From Acidobacteriaceae bacterium (GTDB taxonomy: Bacteria; Acidobacteriota; Terriglobia; Terriglobales; Acidobacteriaceae): 64,000 nt of DNA. The stretch spans positions 1-64,000 of the forward strand of contig JASHNW010000104.1 of assembly GCA_030041435.1 (NCBI GenBank), in the 5' to 3' direction. This document shows, one piece after another, positions 8,703 to 17,827 of the stretch. Positions within the stretch are counted from its first letter, which is position 1, and each line of letters starts with the position of its first letter. The position numbers were made by a program, and so were the translations under genes. The notes under the pieces were generated by a model, which made no database searches, was not told where the DNA came from, and was given only the letters and a program-made list of their open reading frames with translations.

Positions 8703-11135
8703 CTACTCCGCGTGAATCTCGTAATGCCCCGGCTGGTTCAATACGATCGCCAGCCGTGAGCCGTCTTCCGCCGGTGTGGCCGCATGCCTGGCGCCGTTAA
8801 CGAATACAGGCCCGGCGCCGGGCGCGACCGGATAGAGCACGGTGGCTTCAACACCCGGCGGCAAATCCACCGTCAGATGCAGGCTGTGCTCGTCGTGCGT
8901 GTGGCGCAGATCGACCTGGAGCAGTCCGTGGGGCGTCGGTTCGCCGCCGCGCGCCCAGTCGAGGCCCAGCAGGTCGGGGCGAATCGTGGTCTGCGCGAAT
9001 CCTGGCCCGGTGGGCTGGATGCCGAGCACCTGCTCCATCAGCCAGTACGACGGGCCGCTGGACCAGCCGTGCGCGAGCGAGATGCGGTAGCCCGCGGTGT
9101 CGTCGGCCTGCAGATCGACATGCGGGTCATCCTTCGGCCAGGCGGGGTCGTAGGCTTCCCAGAAGCTGGTGGCGCCTTCGGCGATCATGCCGCCCCAGTA
9201 TTCGCGAATCCAGGCGAGCGCCGCGTCGCGGTGGTTCATCTCCGCCATCGCATCCAGCACGTAAGAGCCGTAGTAAGGACTAACGACATCGGGCCGGTAC
9301 GTAGGCTTGCCGACATTTTCGAGCACGTTGCTCCAGATCGACGAGTACTGATCGGGCTTGGCCACGCCGGCGAGGACGGCCATGGAGTTGGTCTGCCAGC
9401 GTGGGCCAAACGAGCCGTCGGACCAGGCGGTTTGCTGGCTGGTCTTCGCCAGGGAGTCGGCGCGCTGCTCCCAGTGCTCGGCGTTTTGCGTGTCGCCGAT
9501 CTGGCGCAGCAGCCAGGCCGCATCCCGGTAGGCGCGGATGTATTCGAGCGGCGTGGCCTTGCGCGTCTCCGGCGTGTCGCCGTTCAGGCCGGGAGCCCAG
9601 TCTACGTAGAGCCACTCTTTGGTGTGGTTGATGAAATTGTTCTGCGCGTCGAAATCCTGGTCCATGAAGGCCAGCAACTGCAGCAACTGCTCATGCACCT
9701 TCTTCACATAGTCGGTCTGGCCGGTGTGGCGAACGAAATCCGCCAGCTCGGTGAACCAGTAGGACGAGTAGCCGGGGATGTCGTTGACCGGGTGTTCGAT
9801 GGGCAGCGGACCGATCAGCCGCGTCAGCGTGTCCTCCACCAGAAAACGATCGCCGAAGACCGCGTCGATCACGCGCCCGCTCACGTCGGTGTCGCCCATC
9901 CAGCGGCCGCGGTCGCGCTTGGGTGCGTCCCAAATGTCATCCTGCATGCAGAGGTGCGAGGTGTACACGCCGGTCTCCCAGATGCGGTTGAGCAGCGCAT
10001 CCGACGACTCGAAGGAGCCGAGGTAGTGGACGGGGTAGTAGATGTCCTCAAGCCGGATGGCGCGGGCTTTGAAATGCGGCGCGGCCAGGAAGCGAATGCG
10101 CGCGTAGCGGAACGCCGATTTGGGCCCCACTGCGCTCGAGTGCGCGTTCACCAGCACCGCGTCGTCGCCGAGGTACGGCTCATTTTCCAGTTCGTCGAGC
10201 GATTCGCCGTAGGCGATGGACACCATCGCCGCCGCATCGCTGTCGGAAACGATCTGCACGCGGCCGGCGACTTCGCGGCCGAAGTCGAGGATGACGTAGG
10301 GCGTGTACTCGCCCGTGATGTCGAGCTGCATCTCGAGCGAAAATTCGTGCTGCGGATCGTCGCTCGCCTGGGTGAGAGCGTCGACATTCTGGAAGCTGCC
10401 TTCGCCCGCATAAGCGTTCACCACTTTCACCGCTGGCAAATAGGCATGCGCCAGGAAACCGGAGGCGCCCTCGTAGCCGGGCCAGTCGTACATGCCGGCG
10501 TCGCCGTTCCACTGGAAGAAGTCGATGTTGCTCTCAATGTCGCCTCGCGAGACCGCCGCGGGCCAGCCGCTGTCGTCGAAGCCGGCCGTCTCCCATCCGC
10601 TTGCCTGCTGCGTCGTGGCTTTCCAGCCGGGGCCGCTGATGAGCGCGGCCGGAGCCACCACGCCGAGCGTGGCCGGAATCAGCTTCGCCACCAGAGCCTG
10701 GCCGTGATCGGCTTCGATGGCGATGACGTTATCGCCGCTGTGCAGCAGCGCATGCACCTCGACATAGAAGACATGGACATCGAGCCGTGACCCGGGATCG
10801 GCGGCAAAGTGGCCGGCGCGTTCGCCGTTGACGAATGCCTCAGCGTCGCGGGGCCCGGCCACATAGAGCGTGGCCACGGCTGGAACCTCATCGATATGGC
10901 AGTGCACGCGGAACCAGCGCGGCGCGTCCTGCTGCTCCTGGGTCTGGCTCGGCTCGCTGCGCGTCCAGATGTACTGCTCCGGCAGCGGCTGATGGAACGA
11001 AGAGAAAAGCTGCGGGTTCGCGATCGTGCGCGTAGGGTCGAGTTGGCCGGCCTGTGGCGTACTGGGTACGGACTGGGCGGAAGCAATCAGGGCAGAGACC
11101 AGCAGCAGAGGAAGAGCGACTGAGAGACGCGGCAT
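8703..11135 (-). CDS. GH78-type alpha-L-rhamnosidase, secreted
   Basis: 810 residues from ATG 11135 (GGAG upstream); a TTG 36 bases earlier is less likely. A signal peptide (MPRLSVALPLLLVSALIASAQ) leads to N-terminal beta-sandwich modules, then an (alpha/alpha)6 barrel with the GH78 acidic motif DDIWDAPKRDRGRWMGD near residue 399 and a GATSFWE motif with Glu660. It should remove terminal L-rhamnose from rhamnogalacturonan or rhamnosides in the periplasm. It belongs with the GH106 and GH105 genes downstream as a rhamnose-pectin set. Exact substrate is inferred. Confidence 0.85.
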   Translation of the reverse strand: MPRLSVALPLLLVSALIASAQSVPSTPQAGQLDPTRTIANPQLFSSFHQPLPEQYIWTRSEPSQTQEQQDAPRWFRVHCHIDEVPAVATLYVAGPRDAEAFVNGERAGHFAADPGSRLDVHVFYVEVHALLHSGDNVIAIEADHGQALVAKLIPATLGVVAPAALISGPGWKATTQQASGWETAGFDDSGWPAAVSRGDIESNIDFFQWNGDAGMYDWPGYEGASGFLAHAYLPAVKVVNAYAGEGSFQNVDALTQASDDPQHEFSLEMQLDITGEYTPYVILDFGREVAGRVQIVSDSDAAAMVSIAYGESLDELENEPYLGDDAVLVNAHSSAVGPKSAFRYARIRFLAAPHFKARAIRLEDIYYPVHYLGSFESSDALLNRIWETGVYTSHLCMQDDIWDAPKRDRGRWMGDTDVSGRVIDAVFGDRFLVEDTLTRLIGPLPIEHPVNDIPGYSSYWFTELADFVRHTGQTDYVKKVHEQLLQLLAFMDQDFDAQNNFINHTKEWLYVDWAPGLNGDTPETRKATPLEYIRAYRDAAWLLRQIGDTQNAEHWEQRADSLAKTSQQTAWSDGSFGPRWQTNSMAVLAGVAKPDQYSSIWSNVLENVGKPTYRPDVVSPYYGSYVLDAMAEMNHRDAALAWIREYWGGMIAEGATSFWEAYDPAWPKDDPHVDLQADDTAGYRISLAHGWSSGPSYWLMEQVLGIQPTGPGFAQTTIRPDLLGLDWARGGEPTPHGLLQVDLRHTHDEHSLHLTVDLPPGVEATVLYPVAPGAGPVFVNGARHAATPAEDGSRLAIVLNQPGHYEIHAE

Positions 11136-11180
11136 CGCGGAGGCTCCTGCAATAGGGAAATATTTTCGCAATGGACGAAG

Positions 11181-11885
11181 TTAAGCGCCCGGAGCCTCGT
11201 TGTCAATCGCGCAGCGCAGCGCCGCCCGCGCCAGCAGCCTCGTCGAGTCCAGCGTCGGCAGCGGCGAGTTGCCGTCGTTCATGATGAGGGGAATCTCCGT
11301 GCAGCCCAGCACCACCGCATCGCACCCCTCTTTTTTCATGTGCGCGATCGCGCTCTGGTGGTACGCGACGGCTTCGGGCCGAAAGACGCCGCGCACCAGC
11401 TCCTCCATGATGATGCGGTTGATCTCCTCGCGCTCCTCGTCGTTGGGGCGCAGATATTCGAGGCCGCGCGCGGCGAGCTGCTCCGGGTAAACCTCGCCGG
11501 CGACCAGCCATTTCGTGCCCAGCAGGCCGATGCGGCGGAATCCGCAGGCAACGGCTTCGTCCGCGACAACACGTGCGATGTGCAGCCACGGCAGCGGGGA
11601 GTCTGGCTCAGCAAATGGCAGCCCCTGGTGGATGGTGTTATCGGGGCAGATGAGGAAGTCTGCACCGGCCTTCGCCAGCTTGTGCGCGGAATCGAGCATC
11701 AGCGCGCCCACCTGCTGCCAGTCTCCGCGCTCGATGTGCGGCTGGTACGCGGCCAGGGAATGATTGTGCAGCGCGATCTCGGGATGCGCGTGCTTGCCCA
11801 GCAGCGGCTCGGCCTCCAGGCCGATAGTGCGATAGCACAGCCCCGCTCCCTCAAAGGAACAGGCGACGATGCCGATGGTCAGCAT
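11181..11885 (-). CDS. Aspartate/glutamate racemase family protein
   Basis: 234 residues from ATG 11885 (MLTIGIVACSFEGAG), the usual size of YgeA/RacX-type broad-specificity amino-acid racemases. The two catalytic cysteines are present: Cys80 in ICPDNT and Cys195 in LGCTEIPL. It probably interconverts D- and L-amino acids in the cytoplasm. It lies 40 bases downstream of the NiCoT transporter on the same strand. The long open frame upstream of 11885 has no family similarity and is not coding. Confidence 0.88.
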   Translation of the reverse strand: MLTIGIVACSFEGAGLCYRTIGLEAEPLLGKHAHPEIALHNHSLAAYQPHIERGDWQQVGALMLDSAHKLAKAGADFLICPDNTIHQGLPFAEPDSPLPWLHIARVVADEAVACGFRRIGLLGTKWLVAGEVYPEQLAARGLEYLRPNDEEREEINRIIMEELVRGVFRPEAVAYHQSAIAHMKKEGCDAVVLGCTEIPLIMNDGNSPLPTLDSTRLLARAALRCAIDNEAPGA

Positions 11886-11925
11886 GAAGACAGGGTACAG
11901 GGTCCAGGGTGCCGTACAGTGGCCG

Positions 11926-12984
11926 TCAGGCTTCGGTGCTGAGTTCGAGATCTTCGAAGCGCCGCAGCTTATAGATCGCAATGGAGACCATCCACGCGAG
12001 CGCGAAGATGGCCACAATGCAGTAGCCGAGCACACCGAAATTATCGTTGAGGCGTCCGATGAGCCCCCAGAACGATCCCTGCAGGTGCAGCTGGCCGACC
12101 AGCAGACCCAGCGCCTCAATGCCGCCGACCACAAAGGCTACAATCACCGACACAGACGTGATTGTCAGGTTGTAGTAGAGCTTGCGGATGGGCTTGATAT
12201 ACGCCCAGCCATAGGCGCCCAGCATCAGGATATTGTCCGTGGTGTCGATCAGCGACATGCCCGCGGCAAAGAGCACCGGAAACACCAGGATGGACACCAG
12301 CGACAGGCCGCGCGACGCTTCGGCCGCGGAGATGCCCAGCAGCCCGATTTCCGTCGCGGTGTCGAAGCCCAGACCGAACAGCACGCCCAGCGGATACATA
12401 TGCCAGCTGCGGCGGATCATGGCGAAAACCGGGCGGAAGATGCGCGCCAGAAATCCGCGGTTGGCGAGCAGCAGGTCAAGGTCCTCGTCCACGTAGGGTT
12501 CGCCGCGCCGCACCCGCGTGAAGGTCTTGTAAACCGAGCGCAGGATGACGAGATTGACGATCGCAATAGCGAGCAGAAATATTGCCGAAACCAGCGTGCC
12601 GATCACGCCGCCGATCGAGCGGAAATGATCGAGATGCTGCTGCAGGCCCAGCGCCGCCACGGCGATGAGCAGCGCACCCAGCACCACGACGGTCGAGTGC
12701 CCCAGCGAGAACATAAAGCCGACGGCGACAGGCCGCTTGCCTTCCTGCATCAGCTTGCGTGTGACGTTGTCGATGGCGGCAATGTGGTCGGCATCAACCG
12801 CATGGCGCAGGCCGAAGCTGTAGGCAAGGAACGCCGTGCCCAGCAACACCGGGAAACGGTGGAACGCAAGGATGGCCCACAACCAGGCTGCGGCGTTGAA
12901 TACCAGCAGCAGCGTGTAGATGCCCGCGACTTTGCTGCGGACGTGGTCCGCGTGGTCGCTGAAGAGTTGGCGGAAGGTGGGCAT
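11926..12984 (-). CDS. NiCoT-family nickel/cobalt transporter
   Basis: 352 residues from ATG 12984 with about eight membrane helices. The family signature HAVDADHI (H61, then D and H) is intact, as are LGHSTVVV, LGFDTATE and GMSLIDTTD, the metal-selectivity motifs of HoxN/NixA/RcnA-type permeases. It should import Ni2+ or Co2+ across the inner membrane. No hydrogenase, urease or cobalamin gene is adjacent, so the metal cannot be chosen. The 268-base gap to the divergent rhodanese gene holds no other gene that I can support. Confidence 0.92.
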   Translation of the reverse strand: MPTFRQLFSDHADHVRSKVAGIYTLLLVFNAAAWLWAILAFHRFPVLLGTAFLAYSFGLRHAVDADHIAAIDNVTRKLMQEGKRPVAVGFMFSLGHSTVVVLGALLIAVAALGLQQHLDHFRSIGGVIGTLVSAIFLLAIAIVNLVILRSVYKTFTRVRRGEPYVDEDLDLLLANRGFLARIFRPVFAMIRRSWHMYPLGVLFGLGFDTATEIGLLGISAAEASRGLSLVSILVFPVLFAAGMSLIDTTDNILMLGAYGWAYIKPIRKLYYNLTITSVSVIVAFVVGGIEALGLLVGQLHLQGSFWGLIGRLNDNFGVLGYCIVAIFALAWMVSIAIYKLRRFEDLELSTEA

Positions 12985-13252
12985 CTTTGTCGTGCTCGGA
13001 TCCGGGCGCGGAAACCTCTCCGCTTCTCTGCTGTTGATGTCTATTCTAGTCTGGCGGTCGCAGCGGGCAGTGCGATTCGTCACACAGGTCGGGCTCCGCA
13101 GCGGCGTCCGGACTGGCTCGGGAGACCTGCTCGCCAGATCGGAACAGACCTTGCCTGGGCGCCGAGGAAGGACAAGCATGTCCGTCGCGGGTTTGGGGCC
13201 TGGCTGCGCTCTTCTACAATGAATCGGGAATCCCGGGAGGGAAATACTCAGG

Positions 13253-13732
13253 ATGAAGTGGAACCGCATCGGCAAAAGGCGCCTGTTTGCGCCGGCTCTG
13301 CTGTCAGCGCTGTCGATCGTTGCCCTGCACGCGCAGCAAACCATGAGCGCGACCGAGATCCCTCAAAATCAGCTTGTGCAGCCCGAGCAGCTGAGCCGCG
13401 AGCTGCAGACTGACCCCCACGCCACGCTCATCCTGCAGGTGGGCTCGCGCATGCTGTTCGATGAGGCGCACATCCCCGGCGCGGAATATGCCGGGCCAGG
13501 GTCGCGCCCGGCCGGCCTCGAGACGCTGAAGAATCGCGTGGCCGCCCTGCCTCGCGATCAGGCCATCGTGATTTACTGCGGCTGCTGCCCGTGGAACCGC
13601 TGCCCCAACCTCGGCCCGGCCTGGCGTCTGCTACACCAGATGGGCTTCACGCAAGTCAGAGCCTTGTATATCGCGCAGAACTTTGGCGCCGACTGGGTCA
13701 ACAAGGGATACCGTGTCGAAAAATCGCAATAA
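13253..13732 (+). CDS. Exported rhodanese-domain protein
   Basis: 159 residues with a signal peptide (RLFAPALLSALSIVALHAQ) and one rhodanese domain. The active loop is unusual, CGCCPWNRCPN from Cys109, with several cysteines instead of the usual CxxGxR. Sulphur transfer or thiol redox in the periplasm is likely. GGGAGG lies about 15 bases before the ATG and a TACAAT-like hexamer near 13214 could be its -10. The following thioredoxin-like gene overlaps it by 20 bases, so they form a redox pair. Confidence 0.83.
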   Translation: MKWNRIGKRRLFAPALLSALSIVALHAQQTMSATEIPQNQLVQPEQLSRELQTDPHATLILQVGSRMLFDEAHIPGAEYAGPGSRPAGLETLKNRVAALPRDQAIVIYCGCCPWNRCPNLGPAWRLLHQMGFTQVRALYIAQNFGADWVNKGYRVEKSQ

Positions 13733-14297
13733 GCAACGTCAAATTGCACCGGCCAACTCCAGACCTGGCCGGATCCCCTCCCCGCGCTGCCCATTTCTCG
13801 CCGCGGTTCTCTGCGTCATGATGCTTGGCATGCTGACAGCCACAAGCGGCGCCCAGGAGCCGGTCTCGCTCGTCCACCGGCCCGCTCCGCAGTTCTCGCT
13901 CCCCGATCTGCACCACGCCCGCATCAGCCTCGAGCAATATCGAGGCAAAGTGGTGCTGCTCAATTTCTGGGCCACCTGGTGCGCTCCCTGCAAGCTCGAG
14001 ATGCCGCGCTTCATGGCATGGCAGAAGCAGTACGGCCCTCAGGGCTTCCAGGTGCTGGGCGTCTCCATTGACGACAGCGAACCGCCGGCGGCGGCCTATG
14101 CAGACCAGCTGCACCTCAACTATCCGGTTGTCATGGGCGACCCGCATCTGGGCGAGCGCTATGGCGGCGTGCTCGGCGTCCCCGTCACCTTCCTCATCGA
14201 CCGCAAGGGGATTGTGCAGGCGCGGTTCGACGGCGAGTCGGACCTGGGGGCGATGGAAATCAAGCTGCGGACGCTGCTGGCCGATCCGGCCCACTGA
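13713..14297 (+). CDS. TlpA/ResA-like thiol-disulfide oxidoreductase
   Basis: GTG 13713 gives 194 residues: a basic N-terminus, a hydrophobic export/anchor segment (FLAAVLCVMMLGMLTATSGA) and a thioredoxin fold of the TlpA/AhpC-TSA type with WCAPC (Cys90, Cys93) and the cis-Pro GVPVTFLID. Such proteins reduce periplasmic disulfides, often during cytochrome c or copper-site maturation. The start lies inside the preceding rhodanese gene, implying coupling. An ATG near 13818 would also be possible but would lose the n-region of the signal. Confidence 0.86.
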   Translation: MSKNRNKQRQIAPANSRPGRIPSPRCPFLAAVLCVMMLGMLTATSGAQEPVSLVHRPAPQFSLPDLHHARISLEQYRGKVVLLNFWATWCAPCKLEMPRFMAWQKQYGPQGFQVLGVSIDDSEPPAAAYADQLHLNYPVVMGDPHLGERYGGVLGVPVTFLIDRKGIVQARFDGESDLGAMEIKLRTLLADPAH

Positions 14298-14350
14298 AGG
14301 GGAACAGCTTCACGCCGCGGCCTGCATCGAGTGGATACTCTGTCTGCTTG

Positions 14351-16030
14351 TTACTGAGGGCAATTCCGGGTCGATGACGGAGAGCACTTGCCAGACAAGC
14401 CCGCCGCATCCAGGAAGTGGTTGATCGTTTCCACGTAGCGCGCCAGCGCCGAGGCGGCGTATGTGCCGGACCAGTGCAGCTCCTCCGCCATCAGCAAAGC
14501 GACGACCGGGGCTGCATCGATTGCCGCACGCCAGGAGTAAAACTGCAGACCGAGTCTGCGCGCCAGAACGTCCTCAAGGGTGGATGCCATCTCCTTGCGC
14601 ACCGAGTAAACCACTTCCGCCTGGATCGCAGGGTGGTCGGCGATGATCAGTTGCGCGAGCGCAGCGTTCTCCAGGCACAGCGCAAGCACTTTTTCGGCCG
14701 CGGCTCCGAATTTGGACGCAAGATGGCGCGCAGTCGCCTCGGAAACCTGGTATAGGCTGCGCAGCTTTTCCCAGGAATCGCAGCTGAACCCTTCGCCGCC
14801 GTGCAGAACATGGTTGCGCGTCGGCGATTCCGTCCGGCGTAGACCCAATGCCCGCTGCACGCGGTGAATCGTGTCTTCTCCCATAGCGCGGTGCGTCGTC
14901 CACTTGCCGCCCATGATGCTGATCAGTCCGCTCAAGGGATCGACCTCGATCACATCGTCGCGCGCCAGCGACTTTGTGTCGCCTCCGTCCCCTGAGCCAA
15001 CCAGCGGGCGCGCACCGGCAAAGCCGCTGACGATTTCGTCGCGAGTGACGGAGCGGGTCAGGTATTTGTTGAGATGACGCAATAAATACTCCACGTCTTT
15101 CTCTGTCACCACCAGCTCGGCGTCGGGTGCGATCTCCTCATCCGTGGTCCCCACCAGGAGTCTCCCTCCCCACGGGATTGCGAACAGGACGCGGCCGTCT
15201 TCCGTTTTTGGAATGAGCAGGGCATCCTGCGTTGGGAAAACATCGAGGGGCAACAGGATGTGGGCCCCTTTGCTGAGCCGCATGCGCCTGGCGACAGCAG
15301 GCGTGGCCAACTGGCGGATCGAGTCTGAGAACGGCCCCGTGGCGTTGACCACGGCACGCGCGTCCACCGTGAACGGGTTTCCGCTCAGGTGATCTTTGAC
15401 CACCACGCCGGAGATCATCCCTCCCGGGGCTCGGCGGAAATCCGTAACTCGTGCGTAGTTCAGGGCATTCCCGCCGGCCACAGTGAAGGTCTCGACCAGG
15501 GCGATGTTGTATCGCGCGTCGTCGAACTGGCCATCGGCATAGCCCACGGAACCGACCAGCCCTTTCTGATTCAGGCCAGGCATGCGCTGTAAAGTCTCTT
15601 CCTTCGACAGGAACCTGCTCGGAGAGATGCGGCTCGATCCCGCGAGCCAGTCGTATATCTTCAGGCCAACATCGAGCCAGGCCACTTTGATCCAGCTGTA
15701 GCCGGGCACAATAAACCGCAGCTTGCGCGTGAGGTGAGGCGCATTCTGCAGCATGCGGACTCGTTCGTGCAGGGCGCGGATCAGCACGTGGTATTGCTGA
15801 AAGTCGGCTCCCTTAACGGCCTCTTCCAGGTAGCGGACTCCGCCGTGGACAATCTTGGTAGCGGCGCCGGAGGTTGCACCGGCGAAATCGCCGGCTTCCA
15901 GCAGCACCGTGCGGATCCCGCGCAACTGTGCCTCCAGTGCGCACGCCGCACCCGTGGCTCCGCCGCCAATCACGCACAGATCGAATTGCCTGCCCGCAAT
16001 GTTGTCCAGTTCTTCGGCTCTGCTCTTCAC
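14351..16030 (-). CDS. glpD: Aerobic glycerol-3-phosphate dehydrogenase
   Basis: 559 residues. The N-terminal FAD motif (LCVIGGGATGAACALEAQ), the ATSGAATKIVHGGVRYLE motif and the later GGKWTTHRAMGEDT motif are those of GlpD/GlpA flavoproteins, with the usual C-terminal helical domain. It oxidises glycerol-3-phosphate to dihydroxyacetone phosphate at the inner membrane and feeds electrons to quinone. No glpF or glpK lies nearby. It is convergent with the TlpA-like gene and divergent from the amidohydrolase across 220 bases with no recognisable gene. Confidence 0.93.
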   Translation of the reverse strand: MKSRAEELDNIAGRQFDLCVIGGGATGAACALEAQLRGIRTVLLEAGDFAGATSGAATKIVHGGVRYLEEAVKGADFQQYHVLIRALHERVRMLQNAPHLTRKLRFIVPGYSWIKVAWLDVGLKIYDWLAGSSRISPSRFLSKEETLQRMPGLNQKGLVGSVGYADGQFDDARYNIALVETFTVAGGNALNYARVTDFRRAPGGMISGVVVKDHLSGNPFTVDARAVVNATGPFSDSIRQLATPAVARRMRLSKGAHILLPLDVFPTQDALLIPKTEDGRVLFAIPWGGRLLVGTTDEEIAPDAELVVTEKDVEYLLRHLNKYLTRSVTRDEIVSGFAGARPLVGSGDGGDTKSLARDDVIEVDPLSGLISIMGGKWTTHRAMGEDTIHRVQRALGLRRTESPTRNHVLHGGEGFSCDSWEKLRSLYQVSEATARHLASKFGAAAEKVLALCLENAALAQLIIADHPAIQAEVVYSVRKEMASTLEDVLARRLGLQFYSWRAAIDAAPVVALLMAEELHWSGTYAASALARYVETINHFLDAAGLSGKCSPSSTRNCPQ

Positions 16031-16250
16031 ACCATCCTCAGCATTTCAAAAAGTGTGGTCTCCGTCCTGAGCCCGAGCGCGGGCGATACTGCAAATCGGA
16101 ATCGGCACTTTGCCACCTGCAGAGAGTAATGTACCGGAACGCCGTTGCGAAGCCGATGTGGCAGACTACGAACAGCCCTGCGATCTCAGCCTGCCGGAGG
16201 CGGTCCGCCGCATTCGTCTGCCGGCGCTGAACAGGGAATGGAGCTACCGC

Positions 16251-17081
16251 GTGCTGATCGACGCACACCATCACCTGTGGCACTACAACCCGCGCGACTA
16301 TGCGTGGATGACCGGCAGCATGGCGCCGCTCCGCCGCGATTTTCTCATTTCCGAACTGCAGACGGTCATGCGCGAATCGGATGTCGAGGGCACCGTCGCC
16401 GTGCAGGCGCGCCAGACGATCGAAGAAACCGAATGGCTGCTGGATTTGGCCGACCGGCATTCGTTCCTCCTCGGCGTGGTTGGCTGGGTTCCGCTCCGCG
16501 GGCCGGATGTGACAGCCCACCTGGAACGGTTCGCGGGCAATCCCAGGCTGAAAGGCGTGCGCCACGTTCTCCACGACGAAAGCGACGACTTTTACATGCT
16601 CCGCGACGATTTCAATCGCGGTGTGAGCCTCCTCAAAAGCTTGAATCTTGTCTACGACATCCTCGTATTCGAGCGTCATCTGCCGCAAACGATCGAGTTT
16701 GTTGATCGCCATCCGAACCAGGTGTTTGTCCTCGACCACATCGCCAAGCCGAGAATCCGGGAAAACGCTCTGTCTCCGTGGAAGGAAAATATCGAAGAAC
16801 TGGCCAGGCGCGGCAACGTTTATTGCAAAATTTCCGGAATGGCAACCGAGGCGGATTGGGCCAGCTGGACCGCCAGCCAGATGCAGCCCTACTTCGACGT
16901 AGTCCTCTCCGCGTTCGGCCCTGCGCGCCTCATGTTTGGTTCCGACTGGCCCGTCCTCACTCTGGCTGCTACCTACAAAACGTGGGTCGAGACGTTCCGC
17001 AACCTCATCGCCGGTCTCAGTGCCGGCGAGCAGGATGAAATCTGCCGGAGAACGGCGCAGCGCGCATACCGGCTGGGATAG
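16251..17081 (+). CDS. Amidohydrolase_2 family lactonase (rhamnono/fuconolactonase-like)
   Basis: 276 residues from GTG 16251, which puts the metal motif IDAHHHLW at the N-terminus as in this family. The longer frame from 16110 begins with 47 residues lacking family features. Other landmarks are the central LDHIAKP and C-terminal FGSDWPV metal site. Relatives hydrolyse sugar lactones such as L-rhamnono-1,4-lactone or L-fuconolactone, and the surrounding rhamnosidases favour the rhamnose pathway. No rhamnose dehydrogenase or dehydratase remains in the window. The 3' end abuts the GH28 debris. Confidence 0.8.
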   Translation: MLIDAHHHLWHYNPRDYAWMTGSMAPLRRDFLISELQTVMRESDVEGTVAVQARQTIEETEWLLDLADRHSFLLGVVGWVPLRGPDVTAHLERFAGNPRLKGVRHVLHDESDDFYMLRDDFNRGVSLLKSLNLVYDILVFERHLPQTIEFVDRHPNQVFVLDHIAKPRIRENALSPWKENIEELARRGNVYCKISGMATEADWASWTASQMQPYFDVVLSAFGPARLMFGSDWPVLTLAATYKTWVETFRNLIAGLSAGEQDEICRRTAQRAYRLG

Positions 17082-17169
17082 GCGAATTGCGTGGGCTGCT
17101 CCCGGCGCCTCTGGAGAATCCCCGCGGCAGGCCGGGAGCAAAAAGAATCTCCGAACGGGTTTACGGATT

Positions 17170-17452
17170 TCGCTCCCTGAGGCGCCGCTGCAATCCCCGT
17201 ATCGTCTTTCAGTTTCAGCCCCTGGGTATCCGCAAACGTGAGCCGGCTGCCATCGGCGGCGCGGATCGAAACATGTGCCAGCGTCCAGCCCTTTGTATCC
17301 GCAGCGGTACCCGCCGACTGGGCGGAGATGGCGATGTGATCGAAGGAGAAATTCTCCAGCGGAGCTTCCCGCGAGGCGCTTACGTCGAAAGCTTGACGCG
17401 CGCCCGTCGCGGTAATGTTCCAGATGCGCACATTCCTGAAGTGCGCCAGCCG
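17170..17452 (-). pseudogene. GH28 polygalacturonase, C-terminal fragment
   Basis: On the minus strand the translation contains RNVRIWNITATGARQ, then APLENFSFDHIAISAQSAG, KGWTLAHVSIRAADGSRL and GLKLKDDTGIA, the C-terminal beta-helix rungs of acidobacterial GH28 exo-polygalacturonase-like proteins. There is no catalytic region and no plausible start; similarity begins abruptly near 17452, where a fragment in the opposite orientation starts. End points are approximate. Confidence 0.7.
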
Positions 17453-17827
17453 GGCGCAACTCTGCTCGGCTCGCAGCGCCTCGCCGACTATCCCAGGATC
17501 CCCACGCGCGTGGCCGGGATCGAGATGAGCTGGCTCGCGGCGCTGGTGAACGTGTGTAAGCAGCACGATGTGCGCATCGAGGGCGCGGGCACGATCGACG
17601 GCGACGGCAAGGTCTTCTGGGAAAGCTTCTGGAAGATCAAAGCCGAATACCAGCCCAAAGGCCTGCGCTGGGCCGCCGACTATGACGCGCCCCGTCCCCG
17701 GCTGATCCAGATTTACAAATCAAGCCATGTCACTCTGGCTGGGCCGCTGCTCACGCGCTCCGGCTTCTGGACGGTGCACATCTGCTATTCGGATCACGTG
17801 CACGTCGACGGCGTCACTTCTGGATGA
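17448..17827 (+). pseudogene. GH28 polygalacturonase, middle fragment (inverted relative to the C-terminal piece)
   Basis: The plus-strand frame reads PGATLLGSQRLADYPRIPTR, VAGIEMSWLAALVNVC, IEGAGTIDGDGKVFWESFW, GLRWAADYDAPRPRLIQIY and LTRSGFWTVHICYSDHVHVDG, consecutive blocks of a GH28 protein upstream of the catalytic Asp region. The match stops at 17817, where the DNA switches to the truncated PL22 gene on the other strand. The signal peptide, catalytic centre and C-terminus are missing. With the neighbouring fragment it records at least two rearrangement junctions. Confidence 0.75.

Noticed and set aside
8784-10790. 668-residue plus-strand open frame opposite the GH78 gene
   Set aside because: It is the antisense shadow of a clear glycosidase; the translation is Val/Arg/Gly rich and has no domain.
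16038-17459. 473-residue minus-strand open frame opposite the amidohydrolase
   Set aside because: The amidohydrolase has family motifs; only the first part of the antisense frame overlaps the GH28 fragment region and the rest has no similarity.
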